From contig JASWJB010000021.1 of NCBI GenBank assembly GCA_032433595.1, positions 1 through 64,000 on the forward strand: a stretch of DNA of 64,000 nucleotides. Reading direction: 5' to 3'. Positions 12,801 through 24,612 of this stretch are shown one piece after another. Positions within the stretch are counted from its first letter, which is position 1. Each line of letters opens with the position of its first letter. The stretch is from Conoideocrella luteorostrata. Taxonomy: Eukaryota > Ascomycota > Sordariomycetes > Hypocreales > Clavicipitaceae. The notes beneath the pieces were generated by a model, which saw only the letters and a list, made by a program, of their open reading frames with translations, did not search any database and was not told the origin of the DNA. Position numbers and translations under genes: made by a program.

Positions 12801-15800
12801 GTCATCTTGCCGGAGACGGTTTGACAATCAACATCGTGGCCAGACATGATCCTAATGTTGTTCCTACGCACCAAATGAACTGGATCTGCAAGCAATTTAG
12901 CCACGTTGTCGATCAACTCTGCAGCTTGACGACATCTACCAAGGGCAGCACCGCCGTGGATGAGGTAGCAAGGACGGTTCAAGACCTCGACATCTTCGGC
13001 CCCTATGATATGGCTACAGTCGATGCGTGGAACGCAAGATGGCCTCATGGCGAAATTGATGGCAAAACGGTTCACGAAGCAATTGCCGAGCATAGCCAAC
13101 TGCGCCCGAAGCAATTGGCCCTTTCGGGCTGGGATGGTGACATGACCTACGCTCAACTGGAGTCATACGCTACTAAACTGGCAAAGATGCTTGTTAACAT
13201 CGGCGTTGGGCCGGAAGTCTTGGTACCTTTATGCTTCGATAAGTCTAAATGGGCCATTGTGGCTTCAGTGGCCGTCATCAAGGCTGGAGGTGTTCTTGTT
13301 CATCTAGGACCCACGCATCCAGCGAACCGCAGGAAGGAGATCCTACAAACTATAGAGGCGAGCTTCGTGTTGGTATCGCCTCAGCACATCTCGCTTTTCG
13401 AGAATGCTGCAGTTTCGATTATTTCAATTGACGAGGAGAGCATGGATCAGTTGGCCGACGTGGATGTACAGCTTCCCCAGGTCAACCCCTCAAACGCTGT
13501 CTACGTCTGCTTTACCTCTGGCAGTACTGGCCGTCCCAAGGGTATTGTTGTTGAGCATAGAAACCTACGCATGAGTGCTCAAGCACACGGTGCACAGTTC
13601 AATGTCACCACTGGTACCAGAGTCTTCCAATTCTCGGCCTATACCTTCGATATAGGCCTGGGTGACATATTTATAACCTTGCAGCGTGGAGCCACACTCT
13701 GCACGCCCTCCGAGTTCGAGCGTCTCAATGAACTGGCCGACGCTATCAACAAATACAAGACGAACTTCATGTCCGTGACGCCGTCCGTAGCAAAGCTTCT
13801 TACACCGGGGAATGTTCCAACGCTGCGCACACTTGTTCTTGGTGGCGAGGCACCAACGCAGGACAACGTCAAGACATGGTCTGACAATCTGGATCTAGTC
13901 CTCATTTGGGGACCAGCCGAAACAACTATCTATGCGTCTGCCACGCCGCCTACTACGCCGGCAACAAGCGCACAGAGCCTTGGCAATCCCATGGGCTCTC
14001 TAATGTGGTTATGTGACCCGACTGACCACAACAAGCTGGTCCCTCTAGGATGCGTTGGTGAGATTGTCGTCGAAGGCCCCCTAGTCTCCCGTGGTTATCT
14101 CAAGGACGAGTGCAAGACGGCGTCTGCTTATATTCAAGACCCAATTTGGGCTGGAGAACGGGACAAAGATACCAAACCTCGGCGCATGTATAAGACCGGT
14201 GATCTGGCACGCTACGGTGCTGACGGTTACATGTTATTCGCCGGCCGAAAGGACAACCAGGTGAAGCTCCATGGTCAACGAATGGAGCTCGAGGAAATCG
14301 AACATGCCATGCTGGCCCATGAGACCGTACGCCAAGCTGTGGCCCGCATTCCCCGCGATGGCCCACTCAAAGATAAGCTGGTAGCCATGCTGAGCATTCA
14401 TGGCTTCTCGTCGCAAAGTACACCAGTAGCAAACCAAATAAGTCTGCTAGAAAAACCCAACAACGGCGCCGACGTGGCCCAAGAGCTCGCCGCGGTGTGC
14501 CGGGTGCTCCAGGATAATTTGCCAAGTTACATGGTGCCGACAATTTGGATCTGTGTTGAGAACCTCCCACTGAGCGCTAATTCCAAGATCGACCGAAAGT
14601 CCGTTGATGGATGGCTTCAAGAAGTAGACCAAGCAACATATGAGCACATGCTTCGAAACGGGGGAGGAGGCGGAGAAGGCCGACAGATTATTCGCCCATC
14701 CACGCCCGTGGAGCAAACTCTGTGCGATGTGATCAGCCGAATTCTAGGACTGGAATCCGACAACATTAACCTTGGCCGCTCATTCCTCAACCTAGGTGGT
14801 GACTCTGTCTCAGCTATGCAGCTGCGCAGCAAAGCACGTAAAGAAGGCGTCGCGGTCACCATGCAGAACATCATCAAGAGTAAGAGTCTAGTTGAGCTCG
14901 CCTCCAAGGCAGTGTTTACCGAACCCCCAGCTAAGGAGGTTTCAAGTCCGCATTTTGGACTGTCTCCTATCCAGAAGATGTACTTTGATCTGGTTGGGTC
15001 GGCTCCCAACGCCAACGTGGCGCACTTTGACCAAAGCATCCTTCTCCAAATCAACCGCAAGGTCACGCCCAAGGAATTGCAAATGTCTCTCGGACAAATT
15101 GTTCAACGCCACTCAATGCTTCGCGCTAGATACTCCAAGCGCGAGGATGGCGAGTGGTACCAGTTCGTCGCCGAGGATAATCTTGACTCATTCCATTTTA
15201 ACAGCCATGATGTGGAAGATGGGTTTGAAGTGTCGAGAATACTGGAATTCCTCGCTGGTGTCTTTGATATTCGAAAGGGACCTGTCTTCTGCGCCCATCT
15301 ATTCAATCTCCGCTCGGAACAGAAGCAGCTCCTTTTCGTTCGTGCCCACCATCTAGTGGTCGACGTTGTCTCATGGCACATCCTCTTGGGCGATCTGGAA
15401 GTGCTGATTGCCACTGGTGGTTTCACGGGCCCTGCTCCGCTGTCCTTCCAAAGCTGGTTGCGTATGCAAAAGGATATGGCTGAGTCTCTTGAACCAGCTG
15501 ATCTACTGCCATTCCCTAGCAAGACCCTACCCATAGCAGACTATGAGTACTGGGGAATGGGCGACGGTAAGCCCAATGTATACGGAGATGCAACCACAGC
15601 CGAATTTTTCCTCGATAAAGCTACGACAGCGAAGTTGCTGGGTTCTAGCAACGCGGTACTGAACAACGCGCCTGTAGATACTATTTTGGCTGCTCTCATT
15701 CAGTCGTATGTCGCTGTCTTCCCTAACCGTGCATCTCCCGCCATCTTCTCAGAGGGGCACGGTCGGGAGTCTTGGAGTGATGATGTTGACCCGTCTGGCA

Positions 15801-17641
15801 CGGTGGGATGGTTCACTACGATGAGTCCTCTCCATGTGCCAGACGTCCAATCTGACATTCTCACGACAGTGCAGACTGTCAAAGACCTGAGACGCCGGCT
15901 CCGAGCCAACGGCATGTCGTACTTTAGCTCCCGGTACTTAACTAGGAAGGGACAGGCAATCTTCAAGTCGCATTTTGAAATGGAGATCATGTTTAACTAC
16001 CTTGGTAGATCTTCCGAAGTTGGAAGAGAAAATGCCATGCTCTCCCCAGCTGAGCTACCCAACGGAGCTACATTTGACAAATTAGTGCAAGACGAAAACC
16101 TGCCTCGGTGGTCTCTTTTCGATATTGTCGCCCTTATCGTGGGTGGCAGAGCTCGTATCACCTTCTCCTACAACGAAAACATGCGGCATCAGGATAGGAT
16201 TCAGCAATGGATAGCCACATCACAGACAACGCTTAGCCATGCTATCGAATCTCTTCACAACTCTGAAAACTTCCCCAGAACCAACCTTCTCTCCGCCATT
16301 GAGAGACAAGCTCTTACATGGGCTATCAAGCCAGATGAGGTCGAAGGAATTTACCCTTGCGCAGGAGTGCAGGGCCACATGTTAGCTACGCGCGAGAAGC
16401 ATCCAGACCGCCACCTATACGAGATGGAATTTGGCTACCGGGCGACTGGTCCCAATGGAGCCTCAGTGGAGGTGGAAATGGTAAATCGTGCATGGCAACA
16501 GGTTGTGCGCCGCCATGCAGCCCTCCGGACGGTCTTAATCCGCAACACAAGCAAACTTGGCTGCTACGAACAAGTCGTGCTTCGAGACTTCCGAACCGAA
16601 GTGCCTGTGATTGAGTGCGCCAGTGAGCAAGAAATGAAGGCCTGCATGAACGCTTACAGGAATGTTGATTATAGTCTCTCGAGCACGAAGCCCCACCATC
16701 AACTCACTTTGTTTGTTACTGGTAAACAGAGCGAGAAAGTGTTGGCCTGCAAGATCGAAATAGACCACGTTCTGACCGATGGTGTCTCTATGGCTCTACT
16801 CCTCCACGACTTTGAACTTGCGTATGACGGCAAGCTTTCAACAGGGTCAGCTCCGTCGTTTGGCAGTTATGCATTATGGTTGGATGGCATGAGTCAAGAA
16901 AAGACTATGGCCAACGATGTGGCATACTGGACAGAATTTGATCAGAGCACAGAGGCCTCCCACATTCCAAGCATCGAGCCATCTAGTCCCTTCTTAGAGC
17001 CGCAAGCTCGCCATTACAAAGTCAAAGCCATCAATCTTGACCAAAATACCACTAGTCGACTGCCAGCCTTCTGCGCCAAGCACGGCGTTACCATGGCTAC
17101 TGTCTTCCAGACCGCATGGGGGTTGGTGCTAAAAGAGCTCACAGACTCTAGCAAGACGCTATTCGCGTTCATAACCGCCAATAGGGATGCGCCAGTGGCG
17201 GGTGTTGGAGAAATGGTCGGCCCCCTCATTAACATACTTCTTTGCCGAATTGATCTCAGCAAGCCGGACGAGGCTATTGGGGAGGTGCTGAACCGAGCAA
17301 GGGACGACTTCTTAGAGTCACTCGAACACCAATACGGACTTTCCAAGATGGAGCACATGTGGCAGGACCCGTCATGGAACTCTCTTATGAGCCTGCAGTA
17401 TATGGACTCAAGAGTTGCCGAGAAGGCGACAACACGTGGCGGCGTATCATTCGACATGTTCTCCGCCCGAGACCCTGTCGCATGGGATGTTTCCATTGGA
17501 CTGCAAATCAGCAGCCGTGGAGAAGGCATCACCGTGGTAGACTCCGAGCTTGGATATTGGAGTGACGTTCTCACGGATGCGGGTGCAGGGTATGTGAAGG
17601 AACTCTTTGAAGCTGCTGTTGAGCAGTTGTTGAATGGGTAG
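837..17641 (+). CDS. NRPS1, tetramodular nonribosomal peptide synthetase
   Basis: Two exons (837-10466, 10577-17641; 110-bp intron 10467-10576) encode 5,564 residues. The intron cuts the A5 motif of the third A domain, and splicing restores a normal SYGPSECS. Domains in order: C-terminal half of a condensation (C) domain (about 20-230); A1 (P-loop near 391); T1 (Ser838); E1 with HRAVVD at 1017-1022, second catalytic His replaced by Arg; C2 (NHAIVDG, His1505); A2 (P-loop 1984); T2 (Ser2413); C3 (HHALCDG, 2619-); A3 (P-loop 3080); T3 (Ser3523); C4 (HHALYDG, 3721-); A4 (P-loop 4189); T4 (Ser4620); E4 intact (HHLVVD, 4801-); terminal C5 (DHVLTDG, His5274). There is no thioesterase or reductase. 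A terminal C domain in fungal NRPSs usually cyclises the peptide, and the layout recalls HC-toxin-type tetrapeptide synthetases. Selectivity residues read by eye against PheA are A1 DVLFVGGVAK, A2 DTQHFASVAK, A3 DVSFAGSIWK, A4 DIGSVGIIYK; I assign no substrates. The product is inferred to be a tetrapeptide with a D residue last. Confidence 0.95.
10467..10576 (+). other. Intron in NRPS1 at the A5 motif of A3
   Basis: The donor is GTAAGT and the acceptor ATACAG, 110 bp, phase 0. Unspliced, the frame runs on into a stop at 10667. Spliced, the sequence around the junction reads LLN-SYGPSECS, the canonical A5 core, so the intron is secure. Confidence 0.93.
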
Positions 17642-18286
17642 GTAGTAATGGCACGAGACGGAGCGACCAAGTAATAATTGGCTGTAAAACAGACACTTTC
17701 CTTTGTAGTTGCATTTTGACTGTTCATTGTTCTTGGCTGCAGAGAGGATTTTATAAATATATATTATCGGGTTTATACTTGTAAATATGAATATGAATAC
17801 GATACTACCTCCTATATGGTTGTTATCCCAGTTTGTTGAAGAAACATTTCATCGATGTGACACAATACTTATTATATATTATTAATCTTAATATCTTTAA
17901 TCTACGTTTAGCTCTTCCTTTGGGTACGGCTAGGAGATGTGGCTAATAGTTGGGCGGCTCTAGTTGTGTTTTAGGTGCTGCAAGTATATTTCATCTTACG
18001 TGTGCATTTTCTGAAGGATTAGTGACGTTTGCATCCGCCTATTTTGGAGGTTGAGAGACAAATTTCAGCCAGCCACCTACAACATGCAACGTTGACAGCC
18101 TAGATAGACGCAACGATGGTGTGCCCAGCGGATATCCGTATAACCGTCCAACACACCAAAGCAGCAGTTGCTTAATGCTTGCCCCCCCTTTGGCGACTTG
18201 GTCCCAGACGTTGGCATGAACCAATCTCCTGGCCATCAAGACTCTACACCGCAGTTTATCAAAAACAAGCGATATCAAAACGATGG
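17642..18286. other. NRPS1 3' flank, no gene seen
   Basis: This is an AT-rich region after the NRPS1 stop with possible polyadenylation sequence (ATAAATATATAT near 17752). No coding evidence. Confidence 0.55.
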
Positions 18287-19050
18287 GTGCCCGAAGATTA
18301 TACCGTCAGATGGATCTGTGCCTTGCCCGTCGAGTTGGCCGCCGCGAAAACGATTCTTAATGTTCGGCATCCAGCCATTCAATTTTTTGACCTATTCGCG
18401 ACTTATAATCTTAGTCGCATAGGCAACCACAATGTCGTTGTTGTAGGGTTGCCGGCAGGCAAAACGGAACCTGGTAGCGTCGCGGCATCTGCTGCCATGA
18501 TGAGATCGACATTCCAGAATATATGCTTTGGCTTGATGGTTGGACTTGGAGGAGGTGTGCCGACCCTTGACAATGATAAACGACTTGGTGACGTGGTTAT
18601 CAGTCATATGATTTCGGCAAAGCAAGCGCAACAGGCTTCATGCTAACAGGGTTTCTCGTAAACCTGCGCAAATCACATTTGTCAAAAGAATGGCTCGGCG
18701 AGACATTTAACAGCCTTTGAGGATATGCATTATTCCCATCGAGATCAAGCGGGCCCTGATAAGTTGTACGAATCGACCTACAACCATGTAGTTGGGGACA
18801 CATGCGATCAATGCGATCTAGGCAAGCTATGCGACCGGTTGATTTAAGCAGATAATAATTTCGTAACGCACTATGAGACTATTGCTTCATGAAATCAAGT
18901 CATTAAAAATAGAATCATTAGAGATGAGCTAAGCGAAGGACTCAAGAGAGTCCCTTGTTTTGAGATGGAGGCGGCAGGCTTGATGGACATCTTCCCCTGC
19001 CTCGTTATTCGAGGACTTTGCGACAGCTTTAGTGTATCACTCGAGCGCCA
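18287..19050 (+). pseudogene. Decayed nucleoside-phosphorylase (PNP_UDP, NLR-type) pseudogene
   Basis: A broken reading frame carries the landmarks of the fungal purine/uridine phosphorylase-like domain found at the N terminus of many NACHT/ankyrin/WD-repeat NLR-like proteins. They are, in order: DYTVRWICALPVELAAA (about 18293), RIGNHNVVVVGLPAG (18415-), MRSTFQNICFGLMVGLGGG (18499-), RLGDVVISH (18575-) and a stop at 18644. In other frames follow a DKLYESTYNHVVGDTCDQCD segment near 18753 and [21 protein letters not shown] near 18962. These blocks are normally contiguous in one protein, so the copy has a premature stop, frame changes and no NACHT or repeat region. It lies between NRPS1 and the aminotransferase and is unlikely to act in the pathway. 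Confidence 0.8.
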
Positions 19051-20093
19051 GGGTTAAAAAAAAAACGGCTAAACAAGAGCGCAAATGATTGAAGGTGAAC
19101 TCGGCGAAAGGATAGGAAGAGGTCAAGTTTTACTCAGCGAAAATGGACAAAGCGACATAGCCGGACCCGCATTGAGCGAGCACTGGTGTGTTGCAGCGTC
19201 TTAAAAATTGATGGAATGCTTCGGTTGCTCTGAAATCACCGCCTCTATTTTCTTGGGTCTTCTTTTCGGCCGTGTTGGTAATGTTTAGCTTGCGCGATTA
19301 CAAAATGATACTACTAAAGCGAGTCAGCGCCAAAGGTGAGCCTTGGGCGGGCTACCTTACTGGCATGGGACAATTTGGGAACGGGCCCCCGTTTCAAGAG
19401 ACTTAGGACGCGTCTTGCAGGACGAGATAATGGGTGGGCACGGGGCTCATTTCGAGAGTGATCCCTCAACGGAGGGCATAAATTCGTAATGCGGCGCAAT
19501 ACCGGATCATGGCCAGCTTATTTCACCGGCTGGCGAAATGGGCCGAACTAAGCATCGAGTCCGCCAGTAAGCACCCTGTGGGGATGCTAAGTACCCTGGA
19601 TAGAGTAGTCGAAAACGGCGAATAGCGCTACATGTACCGAATACTCCGTAGAAAGGCCTAATTTAGGTGCCGTCATCCTTCCGGCCGCCACATGGTCAAC
19701 CACGAGCTGATATTACTCCGAATGGCATGCCGGGCCGCGCGAGACACCGATGATTCGCCCATGTCGTCGGCTACCCGTGGGCCCTTGATTATAGACGGGT
19801 CATAAGATGCGACGTCAGGTTTGCCTCAGCAAGAATGGTGCGCGGCCGCACATCCAGAAACTGATTTGTGTGTGTGTGTGTGTGAGCTTGGCATTTCGGT
19901 GAGTTGCGCGCAGTCGGGCAGTCCAGCAATTGCGGCCGTCGGCAGCACTGGATGGTAGGATAAAGCCAATTTGTCCCTCCGATTGCATCAGTTGGGCTAA
20001 AGTTTGTTTCCTTTGCGTCTTGAGGGCAATTGTAACTAATCTTCCAAGTTAATATTGCACGACACAGAAATCCGGCTATTGCTATCTGCAACG
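19051..20093. other. Gene-free interval with a TG microsatellite
   Basis: No supported gene. It contains a (TG)n run at about 19866-19884 and a TACTCCGTA motif at 19642-19650. The right part is the presumed promoter of the aminotransferase. Confidence 0.55.
19866..19884. repeat. (TG)n microsatellite
   Basis: About nine to ten TG dinucleotides in tandem, directly visible, about 210 bp upstream of the aminotransferase start. Confidence 0.9.
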
Positions 20094-21657
20094 ATGAAGA
20101 CCTCAGCTCAAAAAGAGCCCATCAATTTCGTCTGGGGCAAACCGGCGCCATCGCTTCTGCCAGTCGCTGAACTAGCCTATTGTGTGCAGGATGTTCTTGC
20201 TGATCCGGTGTCAGCAACAGATGCCCTTGAGTACGGCGACCCGGCCGGTCCAGCAACACTGCGTCAACAGGTTGCGGATTCACTGGCCGAATTCTATGGT
20301 ACTCCAAACTCTGCCAAAGAAATATGCATCACGGGGGGAGCTAGGTTAGTAGTTCATCATGGCTTTTTTTTCCTCTATGGAGCTCTGAAAGGCTGCATGG
20401 CATAGTCATCATATGTTTGTACTATGTAGAGATTGCCATAACCCCTCCCCCTCTCTCTGCTCGACTTCCAAAGCCACACATAACCTAACGTGTGTGAAAT
20501 ATAGCCAGGGCCTCAGTACAATCCTTCAGGTGCTGACCGATCCGCTGCAAACGGTGCAAGTGTGGCTTGTTGCCCCCTGCTTTCATCTGGCATCTAGGGT
20601 TTTTGAAGATGCCGGCTTTACTGGTAAGCTGCGGGCAGTGCCAGAGACGGATGATGGGATCGATCTCGAGGGCCTCGAACGCTCGATGCTGCAACAGGAG
20701 TCTGCCAATGCTCTCAAGTCGCCTCGCCAATCTACCTCAAAGCCCGAGGATCTACAGCGCAAAACGTATGCGCATATCATCTACATAGTACCCAGCTTCT
20801 CCAATCCCTCAGGCAGGACGCTTCCGCTGTCTCATCGCCATCAACTTGTATCATTGGCCCGTCGCTTTGACGCCCTCATTATTTCTGATGACATTTACGA
20901 CTATTTGGCCTACCCCCCCACAGAGAATGCTGCGATTGGTGACGATCCAGACACCGTGTCACTTCTGCCGCGTCTCGTCGATATCGACCGTGAACTGCCT
21001 GCCATACCTACCGACCCACACGGTTTCGGTCATGCCTTGAGCAATGGCAGCTTCAGTAAGTTGATCGGTCCCGGTGTCCGGACAGGCTGGATCTCAGCGT
21101 CACCATCTGTGACTCAAGCTCTGATCAATGCAGGCGCTAGTGTTGCTGGTGGATGTCCGAGCCAGCTGGGTTCTGCCATTGTATCCCGCTTCATAGCCTC
21201 TGGGTATCTTACCTCGCATGTCAAGCACACCATCGTCCCAGCCTACTCACGACGCAGGCGCCTCATGGTTGCCGCGGTACAGGAGTTCCTGCACCCACTG
21301 GGAGCGCAGGTTGTCAAGGACTACTCAGAAGGGCATCGTTCAGGGGGGTTTTACCTCTGGCTAAGGCTTCCGAACAAACTCGATGGCGGTCTGGTCGCGC
21401 AAAAGTGCGCAGAGCTGGAGTCTTTGGCAGTTTGGCCAGGAGAGGCATTTGAGATCAAAGGTGACCCAACCGTAAAACTCTCATCATATTTGAGGTTATG
21501 CTTCTCTTGGGCAGAAGAGGACAAGATTGGGGAGGGCATACTACGTTTATCCAGGGTTGTTGACCTGATGTTGAATGGTGAACATGGAGCTGCTTTAGAG
21601 GCTGAAGCCTCTTGGCGGAATGCTCTTTGGAAGGCCAATACGAACGCATCAAATTGA
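20094..21657 (+). CDS. PLP-dependent class I/II aminotransferase
   Basis: Two exons (20094-20344, 20505-21657; 160-bp intron) give 467 residues. The start is the first in-frame ATG; the reading frame extends a little upstream without one. The splice restores ITGGASQGLS, the cofactor-phosphate loop of fold-type I enzymes. Other landmarks are IVPSFSNPSGRTL, the Asp that pairs with the pyridine nitrogen in IISDDIYDYLAY, and the Schiff-base Lys269 in SNGSFSKLIGPG followed by GVRTGWI. This is the set expected for the aminoadipate/aromatic/multi-substrate branch of class I aminotransferases. The likely role (inference) is to make or recycle a nonproteinogenic amino acid for the NRPSs, perhaps transaminating the 2-oxo acid formed by the aldolase at 27580-28696. 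The substrate cannot be read from the sequence. Confidence 0.9.
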
Positions 21658-22442
21658 CCATCCCGTCTTCTACATAAATGACAGTTAGCCTCGAAAGTTT
21701 TTGTTGATAGAATCCTACAAAGCTGCATCGCAAGTTCAAAATATTAGACCCCACACCAGGATTTGACAAAATGCCCTACGCGGCTATGATCAGTGAAGCC
21801 ACACTACAGCCGTCTTATACCAAGTGCAGTTATTCAGAATTCTCAAAAGCACGATATACTCAAGTTGGTATCTGACTTCTTTATGCGATTACTCCTAGTT
21901 AAATGAGGCATTATGTGCTTGATAGCGCGACGGACGAACAACGCGCTCTAGTTCGACTGGTTATATAGCTCGGCTGGAAGTTCGCACCAAGTTAAGGCCT
22001 AGACCGTGTTTGTAGCATCAAGAGCCAGTTTCTACGATGAATCGTGTTTGTCCTCAAAGTACCAATACTATTTCGTTAGACTAGAACTATTTAGCTACAA
22101 AGCATTAAGCACCACGTCTTGATAAATCAACGGTCTAGATACACACTTGCTACGAAAAATGGAGCTCTCTTACGCGTAACTGTGGCTAAGAAGCTTTCTC
22201 ATCATCAGGATCACATTTTCAACTAAAGCTCAGGGAGATAAAATAAAAGAACGACCGAAGTTATCCATCACTAAATAGTTCAATCTGGCTCTTTCGTTTC
22301 GGAGCCCCATCCTACTTTTTTTTTTTTTTGCTCTAGGCTCATCCTTAGGGTTCATTTCAAAGTTCAATTTAGTACGAGAAACAGAAACATCAATGAGCAC
22401 TCTCTTGAGAACCCTGGGAGTACGGGACGAACGGCTGAAAGT
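21658..22442. other. Intergenic region between convergent aminotransferase and isocyanide synthase genes
   Basis: About 785 bp of AT-rich DNA with a poly-T run near 22317-22329. The flanking genes point towards each other, so it should hold both 3' ends. No coding signal seen. Confidence 0.6.
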
Positions 22443-23775
22443 CTAATTTGCTGCCGTGTCGCTGTTTTCCCAGTCATCCTCTCGCTCCAAGTCACCCTCT
22501 TTCTCCCTATAGTAGCTAGGCCTTCCGTTCTCCCAAACGAGCTCATAAGCTATGTCATCCTCAAATTCTACCTTGGGTCTGCTAATGAGAGTACCGTCTG
22601 TTCGATACGCGACGCTGCAGTGCCATGGTGTTGTATAAGAGGTAGATGTTGGTAACAGGCTGATTGATATCTTGTGCTCTCCTGTAGATTGATGGATGCT
22701 CAGCCGAAGGTGCGTGGGGAAGTTGTGTTTGACTGCCCTTGCAAATGCCTGTGATACTGTTCAGTAAGATTTTCACCACGTTGGGATATTGTAGGGACGA
22801 CTCACATCTCCGCGAATAATCATCTGTTTGGCGATATACTTGATGTCCCTTTTATACTGCATTCCAGAACGGTTTTCTCCCCGGTGGAAAATGTATCGAA
22901 GATCATTTCTGAGGAAACGACAGTAGCCGTTGTAGGTCATTCTGGTGTCTTCTTTCTCGGCAATTTCCTTGCTTGCATCGAAGTCTGGGTTGGCAAATTC
23001 GTTGAGGAATGCACGTCGAAAGTTGGACGCATTGGAAATGTACGTAACCTCATCAATTGTCTCTGGTAGGTTGGGAATAGTTACGAGATCCTTCAGGCGA
23101 GTGAACTTGATGTGACGACAAGGCAATTCTTCGGCCATGATCCGCAAAGCTTCGCCATATGCCCAGGTATCTCGGTCTGGTATAGTAAGCAAGTCTATTT
23201 TTGAAGAAAAATGTGTCAGAAATGTTCCAATAAGAATAATGAGGCACCTATGGGGGTCGGTTAAGGCTACCATTATAAACAAGTCCATCCGAAATGATGA
23301 GCAGTTCAGCACCTGGCTTATAAAACTGCCCAATTGCCTCACAAATGCCATTCAGACGCTTGAGTGCAACTTCTTCAGCTTTGTCTGGCAGTATGCCGAG
23401 CACTTTTTCGACCTTGTTTGCTGATTTCCACGGAAATGCCGGCAGACACATCTTGACTGTCTGCCTCTTCTCGACAAAGAGACGGATAACGGCCAGAAAT
23501 GAAGTGACGCCTTGATCCCACCTATCATGTGCACCAGGTAGTTTGGTGAGAAGAATTGTCTTGATTACAGCGAGAATTCTCTCTGTGATTACCGAATCGT
23601 CGTCATCTTGGCCGTCGACATGGGTAACTTGGTTGTCATTTTGAGCAAGACCCAGAAGCGGCTTTTCCAAGGACTTGATCTCTGAGGTTATCACAGAGAC
23701 AGAAACGTCACTTGTTCCAAGCTTTGGGAGAGGATAAGAATCCCTCGAAATAGTTTCCGTTCGGCTGGGTGGCAT
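22443..23775 (-). CDS. Isocyanide (isonitrile) synthase, DIT1/PvcA family
   Basis: Three exons on the minus strand (23775-23271, 23194-22806, 22748-22443; introns of 76 and 57 bp) encode 399 residues. Both splices restore open frame, the first rebuilding ISDGLVYNDLLTIPDRDTW. Family hallmarks are clear: LPAFPWKSANKVEKVLG, LPDKAEEVALKRLNGICE and LLIISDGLVYND, then a C-terminal region ending near WHCSVAYRTDG. PvcA/DIT1-type enzymes condense the amino group of an amino acid with ribulose 5-phosphate to give an isonitrile; yeast Dit1 uses tyrosine. In fungi such genes occur in isonitrile clusters, some with fused A-T or NRPS parts; this one is stand-alone. The ATG at 23775 is the first in the frame. 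An extra upstream exon cannot be excluded, because the frame stays open to about 23900. The substrate is unknown. Confidence 0.93.
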
Positions 23776-24612
23776 GCTGGGAAATGAACTGATCGATAGT
23801 TTTAGATGACTGGTATTGGGTAGCAAGAGATTGGAGTCGACAATTATTTCATGAGATGCTGGCTTTATAGTGCCTATCAAGCATAGCAGACTCTTGTCTC
23901 AACGAGGCTGTGCAGAGGAAACAAGACAACCTATCATAAAACAAGCTTCGAGGCGGGAAGCCTCGTATGAACCAAGCAAGCTCATCTTTCCGACTGTTCT
24001 CGGCTGAAAAAAGAAAATCCAGCGAGGCGGCAGTAAAGCGGGCAAATAGTCATCAATCATTTTGGGAATAGACACGGTTATTTGATACCGACCCCGGCCT
24101 ATTCTTACGCAATACATTCTTAGGTAACACGTGTGACTAATTGAGGCGGAGTATTTCTGGCGCTTATCGATGTTGTGCCTTGTTGGTACGGGAAGGATCA
24201 TGTACGGACTAAATGAATTTGGGACAACACAGGAAAGGTCAGTTTTTCATTGGACGGGATGCTTTCTACGATTTCAACCACGAAAACGGAGAATGGAACA
24301 TTCTTTTTTCTTCGCCACGATAGCATCTACATACGCTGTGTAACGATCCATCTCTATCTGGGTAGTGAGGTAGCAGTAGCAGATTGAAGTTCAAATTACA
24401 GATATACAATCCGTTCATCAGGAGCGGTTATGTTATAAGAATCCTCGCACTTGGCCCGGTTTTTCTTGTCTATTTTATCCCTCCTTCCTAATATCATTGG
24501 TAACCATAATTGTGGATTATGCCAGGCCTTCTTGTGACTCGCTCACACCAGTGTCGCCTTCATACTTGTATCAAGACTCGTGATACTCCCACACCCCTGG
24601 ATTTGTCTCTAT
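23776..24612. other. Isocyanide synthase promoter region
   Basis: 837 bp between the regulator 3' end and the isocyanide synthase start, both on the minus strand. The minus frame 23899-24201 shows no domain. I see no conserved site I can name. Confidence 0.55.

Noticed and set aside
837..17641. Ergopeptine synthetase or HC-toxin synthetase identity
   Set aside because: Ergopeptine synthetases are trimodular with a different ending. HC-toxin/apicidin clusters carry fatty-acid synthase and other genes not seen here, and the epimerase positions differ.
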